Made by a program: the position numbers and the translations under genes. Shown piece by piece: positions 29,452 through 38,601 of a stretch of 64,000 nucleotides of DNA. Position 1 is the first letter of the stretch, and each line of letters opens with the position of its first letter. Location of the stretch: assembly GCF_000002875.2 (NCBI RefSeq), contig NC_009415.2, positions 196,001 through 260,000 of the forward strand. Reading direction: 5' to 3'. The notes under the pieces are model-generated. The model had not been told where the DNA came from, searched no databases, and saw only the letters and a list, made by a program, of their open reading frames with translations. Source of the stretch: Leishmania infantum JPCM5. Lineage: Eukaryota; Euglenozoa; Kinetoplastea; Trypanosomatida; Trypanosomatidae.

Positions 29452-32289
29452 CTAGGCATACGCTCTCCGCGCCATGCCATGCAGTTCGGTGAGGCGCGCC
29501 GTGGCCGTTGCCTCGACGGAAGTCAAGCCGAGTCTTTCGGCCTTCTCTTTGATGAACACCCACACAACCGGAGAGGTGCGCACTGCCTCCAGCGGTGTCC
29601 GCTCCACCAGCGCCGTGAACGTTTGTAAATCCTCGCGAGTAAGAAGCTCGGCACGGGGTTGGCGAATAACAAGGCTGTTCGTTGCCTCCTCCACCACCAC
29701 CTCGCCCTCTTTACCGAGCTTCTCTAGTAGGCTGCGGCTGAGAAAGAGCCGTGGCGCGTCTTGCAGAGCACCTGGGCACGCTTTGGCAAACAAGTCCACC
29801 GCCTGAAGAAGCTCGAGAGCAGACACCTTGGTGAGCTCGTTGCGGAAGTCCACCTGCAGCGGACCAGGCAGTGGTCTGTAGCGGCAGTGGGTATTCCAGT
29901 CGTTTGTAAGGAGAATCTTGTTGAACGTCTCGCGCACGTCGATGTCCAGCTGGCCGTAGTACGCCTCCTCGGCCTCCTCATCGTCGGTGGCGCTGCCTCT
30001 GCCGCCCCTATCCTCCGCCGCCGCTTCTGGAGAGCGCTTGGCTTGCAGCACCACATCCCGTCGCTTCCGCATTAGCTGCTCCAACGCCCCCGATACATCT
30101 GGAATTTGGTGCCGCTGGCACAGCTCCAGAAACGCATCCACCTGCGTCAGTGACACAACGCACAGCTCCATCAGATGCGCGAGGCGCTTTGCAAAGTCCT
30201 CCGTCAGCTCCAGCAGCGGGGTGAGGGACTCGAGCGGGATCTCATCCCGCTTCTGAAAGCAGCCGATCAGCTTCACCACGTTGCACATGTCTCGCGGACG
30301 CGGCACAACCGTGACTGTGCCGCGTGGCCGCGGAGCTGCGCTCCGCTCGGCGCTGCTCGGAGCCACCTCTTCCATCGTGTAGGTGCTTGTCGAGCTCCCA
30401 AGGTAGTCCTTGCATATCTGGAGGACGCGATCCAGTTGAGTAGGCACGGGGGTGTCATCCTGAGAGATGAGCCGCAGCAACTCCATCGCATCCACGCGTG
30501 TCAGCTTGCCGGCTGGCGCGAGCACATCGCACACCCGCCCCACCAGCGCGTCCACGAGAGCGCGATCGGTTGACCTGAACACACGCGTCGTGCTCACCAG
30601 CCGAGTGAAGCTTGGTGGTGGGAAGTACGGTAGCATCGGCAAGATGACCGGCTTGATGAGAGGGCGCAGGTACTGCTGATGCGGAGCGTTGAAGCGAGCG
30701 AGGATGGCGAGCCACCTTGTGAACATAGACGGCTTCAGCCCGCACATGCGACGCAGTCGCTCCTTTTCCAGCACCTCTTGGCTGCACCTCTGCGCGCGAT
30801 CCATGCAGGCTGCGGAGCCCGAGGCGGTAGATGGAGCTGTCTTCGCATCGGACTCCTCTGTCGCAGCTGCAGGCTTCTTTGATGCGGCTGCCATTGTGGT
30901 GAGCTGCTTCTTCTCCTCGCTGATGTGCTTTTCCACGTGGGCAAACATGCAGTCCGCGAGGAAGCGGAACGTGTTCATAGAGGTGTGCCCCATCCGTGCA
31001 AAGTTGGAGAGAGCGCGATAGGCCGGCAGCGGCTCCAGTGGGATGCGCTTGTGCAGCACCGGCATGCGGCGCGCAATCATGTTGAGGAACGCCGGTGACG
31101 GCACTATCTTCGCGCGCGCCAGCGCCGTCAGTACGCGTACAAGCTCATGCGGGTCGCGATAGTCGTTGATAAAGAAGGTTAAGTAGTTGCCGAGGAGTTG
31201 GAAAAAGGCCAAGTCGCGCTTACGGTGCCCCGCGCTGATTCCCATGACCACCAAGGCGCGGTACACCGTCGCGGACGTAATCTCCTTCTCGGCGTGAGCC
31301 AGAATAGCGTCAGCAGAGCGCTGCGCATCGGCTGCCTGTTTCTCGGCCACGAACACGGCGCCGTCATCCTCGCACTCCTCGCTGGCACCCCTAGCCTTCG
31401 TACTGTGACCCTCACCTCTCCCCGTCGCCCCAAATGCGCCGGCAGCGGCGGACGTCGACTCTGCCGCGCTGGAAGACGACTGCTGCTCCTGCTGCCTCCT
31501 CCTCTTCGCCTCCAACTGCGTCGCCGCGGCGGTGGCGAGCTGAGCAATGCGGTCACGCACCATATCCTTGTACTGGGTGCCGTAGCGAAGCATGGTAGAC
31601 CGACTCCAGTGACTGTCGACAATGTCCAGCAGCTGTGATACGTGGAACTCCTGCAGGCGCTCCATAAGAACAGGAAACAGGATGTGCTCCTCCTGCGGCG
31701 ACACGAGGACAATGTTCTCTGTAGAGCGCAAGTAGGCGGTTGCGATATCGGTAAGCGGCTGCACGGGAAGCTCGTAGTAGTACTGCTGCTGCTGAAGGAT
31801 GTACGTCTCGTCCCCTCTCGCCTCCTCGACGACAGCGTCGTCGCCATCGCCTGCGGAGGTCCCCGCGAGCGCCTCTGCCTCGACTGCATCGTGAGTAGTT
31901 TTTGTAGGCGCGGCATCATCCGTGGCACTTGCATCGCCGTCACCGGCATGGCCGCTGCGGCGTCTTTTCGCTGCCTGCGCCGCTTTGCCGTCAAAACCCG
32001 CTGCTGCCACCCTCCGGTAGAGCGCCGCGGACTCTGAGATGGCCGAAAGCGGCGCGGGGGCGGCGAAGGACGAGACACTGACAGTGCTGATGCAAGCACC
32101 CTCTTCATCGGCATCCTCCATCAGTTCGGCGACGCTTTCTTCAGTGGGCCGGATGACGCGTCGCTGCGTCCCGGCCCACCGCTTCTGGTAGTGAGAGGCG
32201 CAGCCGCACGATACGGAAAGGCATGCGAAGGCGCCGGGCGACGGCGGTGCGACAGCCCGCAGCGCCGGCGCCATTGAAAACCGCTTCAT
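29452..32289 (-). CDS. Mitochondrial helical-repeat protein 1 (945 aa)
   Basis: The preferred start gives MKRFSMAPALRAVAPPSPG, a basic, Ser/Ala-rich N-terminus that looks like a mitochondrial targeting peptide. The frame is open to 32790, but the upstream part is low-complexity and lacks this feature. After acidic and Gln/Ser/Ala-rich linkers, the body consists of Leu/Arg-rich helix pairs, for example VRVLTALARAKIVPSPAFLNM and LPAYRALSNFARMG. These recur at about 35-40 residues, as in the octotricopeptide/PPR-like proteins of kinetoplastid mitochondria that bind RNA or build ribosomes. The last 45 residues (SPVVWVFIKEKAERLG) resemble the end of the next gene. No catalytic motif was seen. An RNA-processing or mitoribosome-assembly role is inferred. 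Confidence 0.85.
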   Translation of the reverse strand: MKRFSMAPALRAVAPPSPGAFACLSVSCGCASHYQKRWAGTQRRVIRPTEESVAELMEDADEEGACISTVSVSSFAAPAPLSAISESAALYRRVAAAGFDGKAAQAAKRRRSGHAGDGDASATDDAAPTKTTHDAVEAEALAGTSAGDGDDAVVEEARGDETYILQQQQYYYELPVQPLTDIATAYLRSTENIVLVSPQEEHILFPVLMERLQEFHVSQLLDIVDSHWSRSTMLRYGTQYKDMVRDRIAQLATAAATQLEAKRRRQQEQQSSSSAAESTSAAAGAFGATGRGEGHSTKARGASEECEDDGAVFVAEKQAADAQRSADAILAHAEKEITSATVYRALVVMGISAGHRKRDLAFFQLLGNYLTFFINDYRDPHELVRVLTALARAKIVPSPAFLNMIARRMPVLHKRIPLEPLPAYRALSNFARMGHTSMNTFRFLADCMFAHVEKHISEEKKQLTTMAAASKKPAAATEESDAKTAPSTASGSAACMDRAQRCSQEVLEKERLRRMCGLKPSMFTRWLAILARFNAPHQQYLRPLIKPVILPMLPYFPPPSFTRLVSTTRVFRSTDRALVDALVGRVCDVLAPAGKLTRVDAMELLRLISQDDTPVPTQLDRVLQICKDYLGSSTSTYTMEEVAPSSAERSAAPRPRGTVTVVPRPRDMCNVVKLIGCFQKRDEIPLESLTPLLELTEDFAKRLAHLMELCVVSLTQVDAFLELCQRHQIPDVSGALEQLMRKRRDVVLQAKRSPEAAAEDRGGRGSATDDEEAEEAYYGQLDIDVRETFNKILLTNDWNTHCRYRPLPGPLQVDFRNELTKVSALELLQAVDLFAKACPGALQDAPRLFLSRSLLEKLGKEGEVVVEEATNSLVIRQPRAELLTREDLQTFTALVERTPLEAVRTSPVVWVFIKEKAERLGLTSVEATATARLTELHGMARRAYA

Positions 32290-32957
32290 CGCTGTCAAGA
32301 AAGCGATAGAAATGCAAATCTGGTGAGAGTAGGTGAGCCGGCAGAGAGGAAAGCAAGCGAAGAATGACCATGTCGATGGGTGGGTGGCACCGTTCGGGGG
32401 ACAGTGCGACATGCGCATCCAGAGAGAGAGAGAGAGAACGCATTCAAGGCGGCGGCGTGCAACGGAGACACAGTTGGCTGCGCAACACATCCGTGGAGGA
32501 GCACGGTGAAGCTCCTTCGTGACTCCAGCCACGCAGAAGGCAGAAAGCAGGACAAGAGGAAAAGGCGAGAGGCACGCCCCCTCCTGTCTCCATCCCTCTT
32601 TTTGTGCGTGTGTGTGTACGTGCGTGCTTCTGTGAGAGTAACCAGCGCTACAAACGTCTCGGGACTTCACTCCACGCTTGTCTTGTAGAGCGCATTCCCA
32701 GGCGCGTTTGTGTGACAGAGCTCCGACATCTTCAACGACAAAATCAGCATCGCGGGCAGCCACTCGCCCTCCACATCCGAAGGCGCACACACCACAAACC
32801 CTTCAAGAACACAAACGCGTCACTCATGATCGTCTTGCATGTCCGCCGGCACGTAGTACGCCATGCACGCGCGCGCGCGAGAGAGAGGGGATGCCCCCGA
32901 AGCCGTCCCCCTCCAGCCGCCCTCCACAGATTCGCTACCTAGACCCTCACGTGGCAC
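32290..32957. other. Spacer between the two mitochondrial helical-repeat genes
   Basis: About 670 bases, no gene seen. A GA run lies at 32420-32435 and a GT-rich patch at 32604-32625. Confidence 0.65.
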
Positions 32958-35732
32958 TCAGTACAGCGCCTTCTTCAAGTACGCCGACATTGCCTCCTTC
33001 GTCTCCTCGGAGCCGAAGCGACGCGCCAGCTCGGCAATGTACAGCCAAACTGGTCTCTGGCGCTGCAGTCTGCGCAGCGGTGACCTGGCCATCATCTCAA
33101 TCACGGCGTCCACCTTGGCCGCATCGCAGTGCACGTGGCCCAGCACCTTCAGAAAGTCGTCGTCCGTGTCCGACGAAGAGATGCGGCTGTTGGACAGCTT
33201 GGTGAGCACAGCGTTTGTGACCGTCTTCTCCATCCACGCCGGCATAGTCCTCGAAAGCCCCTGCGCGGCTGCTTGGGAGGCAGGCGTTGTGTACGGAACG
33301 TCGGCCTCGAAGTGCCCCTGCTGGAAGAGCTGGGCTCCTTGCAAGATGCTGTAGAGCCCCGCCTTCTTGATGCTGAATGCAAACAACTCAAAGTCCTTCG
33401 CCGTCAGTACCGCCTTCACGGTGACCATGCGCTCGAATATGTACACGAATTCACCATACACGGAAAGGGCAGCCTTCGCCACCTGCGGGAGGTTCCCTTC
33501 GGAGAGCCCTTCCCACTTCAGCGATTCGCGGCGCGGAGAAGATATCGCTCCTTCCACCGCTCCTGCTGCGAGCGTCTCGGCCCACTTCAGGGCCCACTCT
33601 TGGCGGGCCTCGCGGCACCGCTCCTCTCGATCTACTGCCACTGCCCTGGAGGCGAGGAGCTCCTGCACTGCTGGGTACTGCACCTTATTGGCGCGCATGC
33701 GCAGCAGAACGGTACACTCCAGCAGCCGGTCTGCTATCGAGCTGGAAGCCACTTGCAGCTGAACGAGCCGGTCCACCTGTGCGCAGAGAAGATTCATCAC
33801 TTCGCGAATGCGCTGGCCTTGCAGCGAGGTCTCTTCGTAGCGCCTGCTGAGGGCGTAGAGGATGTCTCCCATCGCGGCCACTTCCGCGGCCCGAACGAGT
33901 GTATGCTGTGCCTCGCAGGTGGTCGTGAAGAGTTCAACAAAGTCGTCCGTGCGCAAGCTCTGGAATACGGCCGGCGCCTTCGCCGCAGCCTTCACAGCCG
34001 CCTTTGCTAGAGGAAGCGCGTAAGCGCCGGCGGCGCCACGCTCGACGAGGCGGTCCATCACCACCTGCAGAAGCGTCGAAGACTGGCTTCGCGTGTGACG
34101 CACGACCTGGAGGAGAACAATGAGCTGCTTAGCATTGAGGTGCGGCACAAGTGGAATGAGGAGCTCGTCCACCATGCGGGTCGCAGAGATGCTGAATGGA
34201 ACCCCCAGATCCCCGGCAAGGTGAAGCAGCTCAAGGAACTCGTCCGGATGCAGGTCTGCCACCTGCCGGATGCGGCGCGCCACCACTGACTTGGGTAACC
34301 GCACGGGCTTTTGCTGTGCCGTGCCTAGATGTACCTCTGCAGCGTTCATAACAGAAAACGGCTTGATACTCGGCTTCGCCGCCGCCGCCACCGCCCTCTT
34401 ACATTCACTGTCGCTGCTCACATGCCGGTCGAAGTTCGCTGCTTCCAACTCGAAGGCGACGTTACGCAGCGTCTGGTCTGCCAGCCGATGCAGAACGGTT
34501 GGGTTGCCATCCCACTTCGCCAGCTTCAGCACCGTGAGGAAGCGGTAGAGCTGGCGGGTCGAGAGAGTGCTGAAGAAGTGGCCCGCGCGCGGCACTTTTG
34601 CGGACGACGGCGACGATGCAGGAGAGGTGGAAATGGCGCGGGCAGAGGTGGGCGTGCCGTCCTCTGATGCTGCGGCGTCCGCGCTGCTTGCGAGCTCCCC
34701 CTCCAACGCCTCATTCATGCTCACCACACGCTGCACCATCGTGTCCCAGAAGCTCGCTGGCGCCGGACACCCCGTCAAGTGTACCGACCACATGAGGCCA
34801 ATCAACCCCTCCGCCTTCGCGGGCGAGTGTGCGTCTTGGCTGGCCCTCATCACAAGTGCCCCGATGAAGGATGAGATGTCGCTAAGTGGCTCTGCCGCCT
34901 GGCCTTTCGCGTGTCGGCGCACAGCGGACTTCAAGGCGAAGGCACAGTTGTTCAAGAGCGCGCGCGCGTCCCGCGGCTCGAGCTCATTTTGCTGCAGCGC
35001 CTCTGTGGCCCAACTGCGGATCAAATCCATCACGTAGGACTGACGGACGCCGCAAGCGACGGTGGCGAGGTCACCAGGCCAGCGGAAGCGCAGCAGCCGA
35101 CTCGCGACCACGAGCGGCACTCGTCGTTCCTCAACGAGGGTGCAGGCCTTCCTAAGCAGCGCGCTCTTCTCCAGCCCGCTGAGTCGAACACCTCGCAGCT
35201 GTCGCTGCAAGTACGCTGCACGCTGACGCGTCGCAAGAGATGGGGACTGCGCCTGCTCCTCCATCCGTGCTTGCTGTCGAATGTAGGACGCGGTCAGGTT
35301 CACGTAGCGGGTGCAGTCCTCCGGCGTCTCGAGCAGGTGGACATTGTCAAGCGCCTTGGCCAAATCGTGCTTGCTCTTCACATTCATGATGTTCTTGATG
35401 CGTCGCAACGCGACGTGGTCGATGGGCAGAGAAAGGTGCGCGTCGCCTGCGACACCGCTGGAACCGTACACATACGGCAGCAGTTGAGACACCAGTGAGG
35501 CCTGGTGCGGCTCTTTATCACCAGCCTCCTGTACATGCTCCTGATGGGCTGCCGGTGGTGCATCGTCGCTGTCGACGTGGACATTAGCATGCTCCTGCTG
35601 CGCTAGGACAGCTTCAGCGCTGGCGTGTCGTAAGGCTGTGCAAACCGCTGCGGCAGCGGCCGCAGCGCTGCCGCGCACACAAGAAGAGCGAAGCGCCGTT
35701 ACAAGTTGAGAGTAGAGCCGCTGAGTCCTCAT
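32958..35732 (-). CDS. Mitochondrial helical-repeat protein 2 (924 aa)
   Basis: Starting at Met 35732 the protein begins MRTQRLYSQLVTALRSS, an Arg/Ser/Leu amphipathic helix typical of a mitochondrial presequence. The upstream 18 codons have no such character. The body is repeated alpha-helical pairs rich in Leu, Ala and Arg (for example QLYRFLTVLKLAKWDGNPTV, ELLHLAGDLGVPFS, QLIVLLQVVRHTR). These have the spacing of helical-repeat proteins and no zinc or nucleotide-binding motif. The C-terminus RPVWLYIAELARRFG parallels SPVVWVFIKEKAERLG of the adjacent gene, so the two are probably diverged paralogues. Likely role: mitochondrial RNA metabolism or ribosome assembly, by analogy only. Confidence 0.86.
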   Translation of the reverse strand: MRTQRLYSQLVTALRSSCVRGSAAAAAAAVCTALRHASAEAVLAQQEHANVHVDSDDAPPAAHQEHVQEAGDKEPHQASLVSQLLPYVYGSSGVAGDAHLSLPIDHVALRRIKNIMNVKSKHDLAKALDNVHLLETPEDCTRYVNLTASYIRQQARMEEQAQSPSLATRQRAAYLQRQLRGVRLSGLEKSALLRKACTLVEERRVPLVVASRLLRFRWPGDLATVACGVRQSYVMDLIRSWATEALQQNELEPRDARALLNNCAFALKSAVRRHAKGQAAEPLSDISSFIGALVMRASQDAHSPAKAEGLIGLMWSVHLTGCPAPASFWDTMVQRVVSMNEALEGELASSADAAASEDGTPTSARAISTSPASSPSSAKVPRAGHFFSTLSTRQLYRFLTVLKLAKWDGNPTVLHRLADQTLRNVAFELEAANFDRHVSSDSECKRAVAAAAKPSIKPFSVMNAAEVHLGTAQQKPVRLPKSVVARRIRQVADLHPDEFLELLHLAGDLGVPFSISATRMVDELLIPLVPHLNAKQLIVLLQVVRHTRSQSSTLLQVVMDRLVERGAAGAYALPLAKAAVKAAAKAPAVFQSLRTDDFVELFTTTCEAQHTLVRAAEVAAMGDILYALSRRYEETSLQGQRIREVMNLLCAQVDRLVQLQVASSSIADRLLECTVLLRMRANKVQYPAVQELLASRAVAVDREERCREARQEWALKWAETLAAGAVEGAISSPRRESLKWEGLSEGNLPQVAKAALSVYGEFVYIFERMVTVKAVLTAKDFELFAFSIKKAGLYSILQGAQLFQQGHFEADVPYTTPASQAAAQGLSRTMPAWMEKTVTNAVLTKLSNSRISSSDTDDDFLKVLGHVHCDAAKVDAVIEMMARSPLRRLQRQRPVWLYIAELARRFGSEETKEAMSAYLKKALY

Positions 35733-36390
35733 TTCGCATCCACCGGAGCAGGAAACAGATATGAAGAATACAGAGGAGTGAGTCAATCAAGGGATGATGT
35801 GGCGAACGTGTTGGCAGGCAGGTGGGGGAGTGCCGATAGAAGCTGATGAACGCGTGCGCCTTCCTGCGAGTAGACTATGCCAATGAGTGGCGCGTCCACG
35901 TCGACGGTTCCATCGGGGCCACAGAGAGTACGGAGAGCGGTGTGCGCATGTGTGTGTGTGTGTGTGAAGTACACGAAGGAGAGAAGCGTGCAAGGCAGCG
36001 CATGAGTGCGATAGGAGCGTGAGGGAGGGGGTAGGGGACAGAGAAAGGGACGGATGGGGAGAAAGGCACGAGTGCGCCAGGGAGGAGGGGGCGCGCCGGC
36101 GTGTATTCGAGCGTGCATCGTGTTACCCGCACCGATGCATGGACGCATGCCATTGCTTGAGTGACTCGAAAAGGGAGTCCTCGAGAGAGAGGGGGGAGAG
36201 AGAGACAGACAAGGCGCTATATATGGTGAGTAAGCAGGGCGTCGTAGTGTGTGTGTACGAAGTGCCTGCGCCGCCGTGATCCGCGAGTATGTTACGCAGC
36301 GAAAGGCACAACCAAACGGCTCCTTGCCACCTTCAGCGGTACTTGGCATTCGTGAGGCACGAGAGAGCACAGGCCACCTGTGAAAGCACC
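35733..36390. other. Spacer between mitochondrial protein 2 and methyltransferase
   Basis: About 660 bases with no gene. It contains a (GT)n run at about 35949-35966, a G/A-rich block at 36020-36090 and a GA run near 36184-36208. Confidence 0.65.
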
Positions 36391-37530
36391 TTAGTGCGCG
36401 CTTCGCGCTCCTGCACCCACCGCTGGACGGTAGGGGCCGCACTGCAGACAGGGCTGGCAGCCCATGCAGGTGCGCCCGCACCCCAGACAGTTCCAAGCAA
36501 TGTGATGGGCATCACCGCAATCCTCCAGCGCTGGGGGCATACTGAACAAGGACACGGATGCGGTCGAGCGAGGGTGTTTATGACGCCACTGCCAATTTCG
36601 CGGCACTGTAGGCGCGTGTGGCGCGGTCAGCCGCTGCCAAGCTGCAAGCTGGAAGTCGGTGGCCACCACATATCTTTCCAGGCTTTCTGGGCGAGAGGCA
36701 ACCGGCTTGAATATTCTGACGTAGCGAAACAGCGCTTGCGTGGCTTCGAGGACTTGCGCAGAGTGATCGCACTGCAGCACCTTGGAGACGAAGCACACGG
36801 GAAGCACGGCAGACGACGATCGCGGTGCAGAGGTGCTGCGACTGATGCGTCCTTCAGGTTTGCTTGACCGGTGCGGCGCCGCATCGGTAAGGAGGTCGGG
36901 CATGAGGCCGCGCCGCTGGAACAGTTTACTGGCCAACAGCAGAGTGCTTAGTGCCATATGGTTTTGCGCGTAGGTCACGGAAAAGGCGCGTTGCCCCTTG
37001 ACGACAGAGACGCCGTCGTGGAGGACCATGTCCACACACCTCGCCTGAGGTGCGGTGTGCGCGGACGACAACACGCGCGGTGGTGACGTTGTTGGCGCTC
37101 TCATGAGGGATAAGGCACCTTGCACAGTTTGCAGGATTCGCTGGTGCTGGAGGATGTTGCCTCGAACGGCGACAAGGCCCGGCATAGGGTCGATGGACCG
37201 CTGATCGACGGCAACGACCATTGGAGGCAGTGCCGACTGCGGCGCGTTCTCTGGAAGGTGCATCAGCTCCAGCGCCACCTGCGCGAATCCGCCGGGAGCC
37301 GCGGCCAAGTCCACTACCGTGGATGGGCGGAGTCGGTGAAAGATGCGGTAGCGGTCATTTATCTCCAAGAGCTTCAAGGCGGACTGACAACGATACATAA
37401 GCCACGGCTCGATGCGGAGAAGATGGAATGAAATCGGGCCGTCCGCACCACTTTCGCATGTCTTATACGCACTGTGTGCGAGTGATGCGTGCTGTGAAGA
37501 GTGGGTGTTTCTGTGTGCGAAGGTAGACAA
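36391..37530 (-). CDS. FtsJ/RrmJ-type RNA 2'-O-methyltransferase with Cys-rich tail (379 aa)
   Basis: This enzyme should transfer a methyl group from S-adenosylmethionine to ribose 2'-OH of RNA. The SAM-binding motif DLAAAPGGFAQ is at residues 74-84. The K-D-K-E tetrad is complete: Lys53 (ALKLLEI), Asp172 (VLHDGV), Lys250 (FVSKVLQ) and Glu285 (SLERYVV). The FtsJ core ends near residue 300. It is interrupted at about 215-240 by a Ser/Arg-rich insertion. The last 40 residues contain a compact cysteine cluster (NCLGCGRTCMGCQPCLQCG), six cysteines spaced like a zinc or iron-sulphur site, which is not part of the core enzyme. The target (rRNA, tRNA or cap) cannot be told. The first Met gives no strong targeting signal. 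Confidence 0.9.
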   Translation of the reverse strand: MSTFAHRNTHSSQHASLAHSAYKTCESGADGPISFHLLRIEPWLMYRCQSALKLLEINDRYRIFHRLRPSTVVDLAAAPGGFAQVALELMHLPENAPQSALPPMVVAVDQRSIDPMPGLVAVRGNILQHQRILQTVQGALSLMRAPTTSPPRVLSSAHTAPQARCVDMVLHDGVSVVKGQRAFSVTYAQNHMALSTLLLASKLFQRRGLMPDLLTDAAPHRSSKPEGRISRSTSAPRSSSAVLPVCFVSKVLQCDHSAQVLEATQALFRYVRIFKPVASRPESLERYVVATDFQLAAWQRLTAPHAPTVPRNWQWRHKHPRSTASVSLFSMPPALEDCGDAHHIAWNCLGCGRTCMGCQPCLQCGPYRPAVGAGARSAH

Positions 37531-38601
37531 GCGTCACGAGCGAGTCGGAAGGAGAGAGGGGAGATGAGGAGGAGTCTTCTTGCGGTCATACGCCATGCTT
37601 TCACGTGTATTCGTGTGGCGGCGATCGAATGCGAGACAGGCGCTGGAGATACGGTGGGCAACACCTCTCGAATTGGTGATCGATGGTGCCTGTAGCAGTG
37701 CACTGGGCAAGGGCACAAGCGCGATGTTTGAGCGTTGTGGCCCAGAGACGCACAACCGCCCATACATGAAGGCACAGCTAAGAACGCGCGAGTGCGTTTC
37801 ATGGGCGCGCGTTGGAGGCATGTGAGGCCGCGATAACAACCGGTATGCAATGCCAGGCACGCAGAGGGAGGAGAGAAAGATCAGAGATGAAGCAAAAACA
37901 CACACACACACACACAACATAGTACACGACGAAGGGGGCAGACACGAGGAAAGGACACACGCGCCGCTCCACGCAAGAGCCAGCAAAGAAACAGAAAGAG
38001 GGGCAGCGCTGATGCTGGGGCGGTGCGCAGGGGGGCGGGGAACAGCGGCACCGGATCATCTCACACGACGCAAAGAGAGGTGCAGACGCCCATGTGCGTG
38101 GGCAGGGACACACGAGGGTGAGCGAAAGGGAGGAAGAAACGGAAACGCGAAGAGCGCTGCACGTACCAACACATGCAGAGGAATAGAAATACTCTATGGG
38201 CAGGCGGGGGCAGATGAAGAGTAGAGGCACCGAGTCCACCTGCAGGGGACCGCACAACGGCTGCCTGTCTTCCTGCTGCCTTGACACTACGAGCGTCGGA
38301 CGTGTCTAGCACGAAGACATGCAGTGCACAGAAGGGGCAGTCAAAACCCCTTTTTTCTCTTGAACAAGGAGAAAGGAAATATAGATACTTCTGAGACCCG
38401 TAGTGGTAGTGGTGGTGTGGACACACATAAGGTGCCTTTTCCGCTGGATCGGACCGGCGCTGATAACAACCGCAATGCATCCGTCACCACACCAGAACGC
38501 GTATACGCATGCATGAGCCCACCCAAATGCTGTCCTGCGTGCTCTCTTTCCACGTGCGAACAACGTTCGTCCCCTCCCCTTCCCACTGCTCCGTACAGCG
38601 A
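37531..38601. other. 1.1-kb spacer between methyltransferase and pseudokinase
   Basis: No gene seen. A (CA)n run lies at about 37899-37916. G/A-rich segments at 37860-38010 make pyrimidine tracts on the transcribed strand. Confidence 0.7.

Noticed and set aside
32290..32790. 167-residue N-terminal extension of mitochondrial protein 1
   Set aside because: The extension is low-complexity and hides a good mitochondrial presequence that begins at 32289. Similar upstream extensions of the coiled-coil gene, permeases 1 and 3 and the [S/T]-[I/L]-x-F protein were rejected for the same kind of reason.
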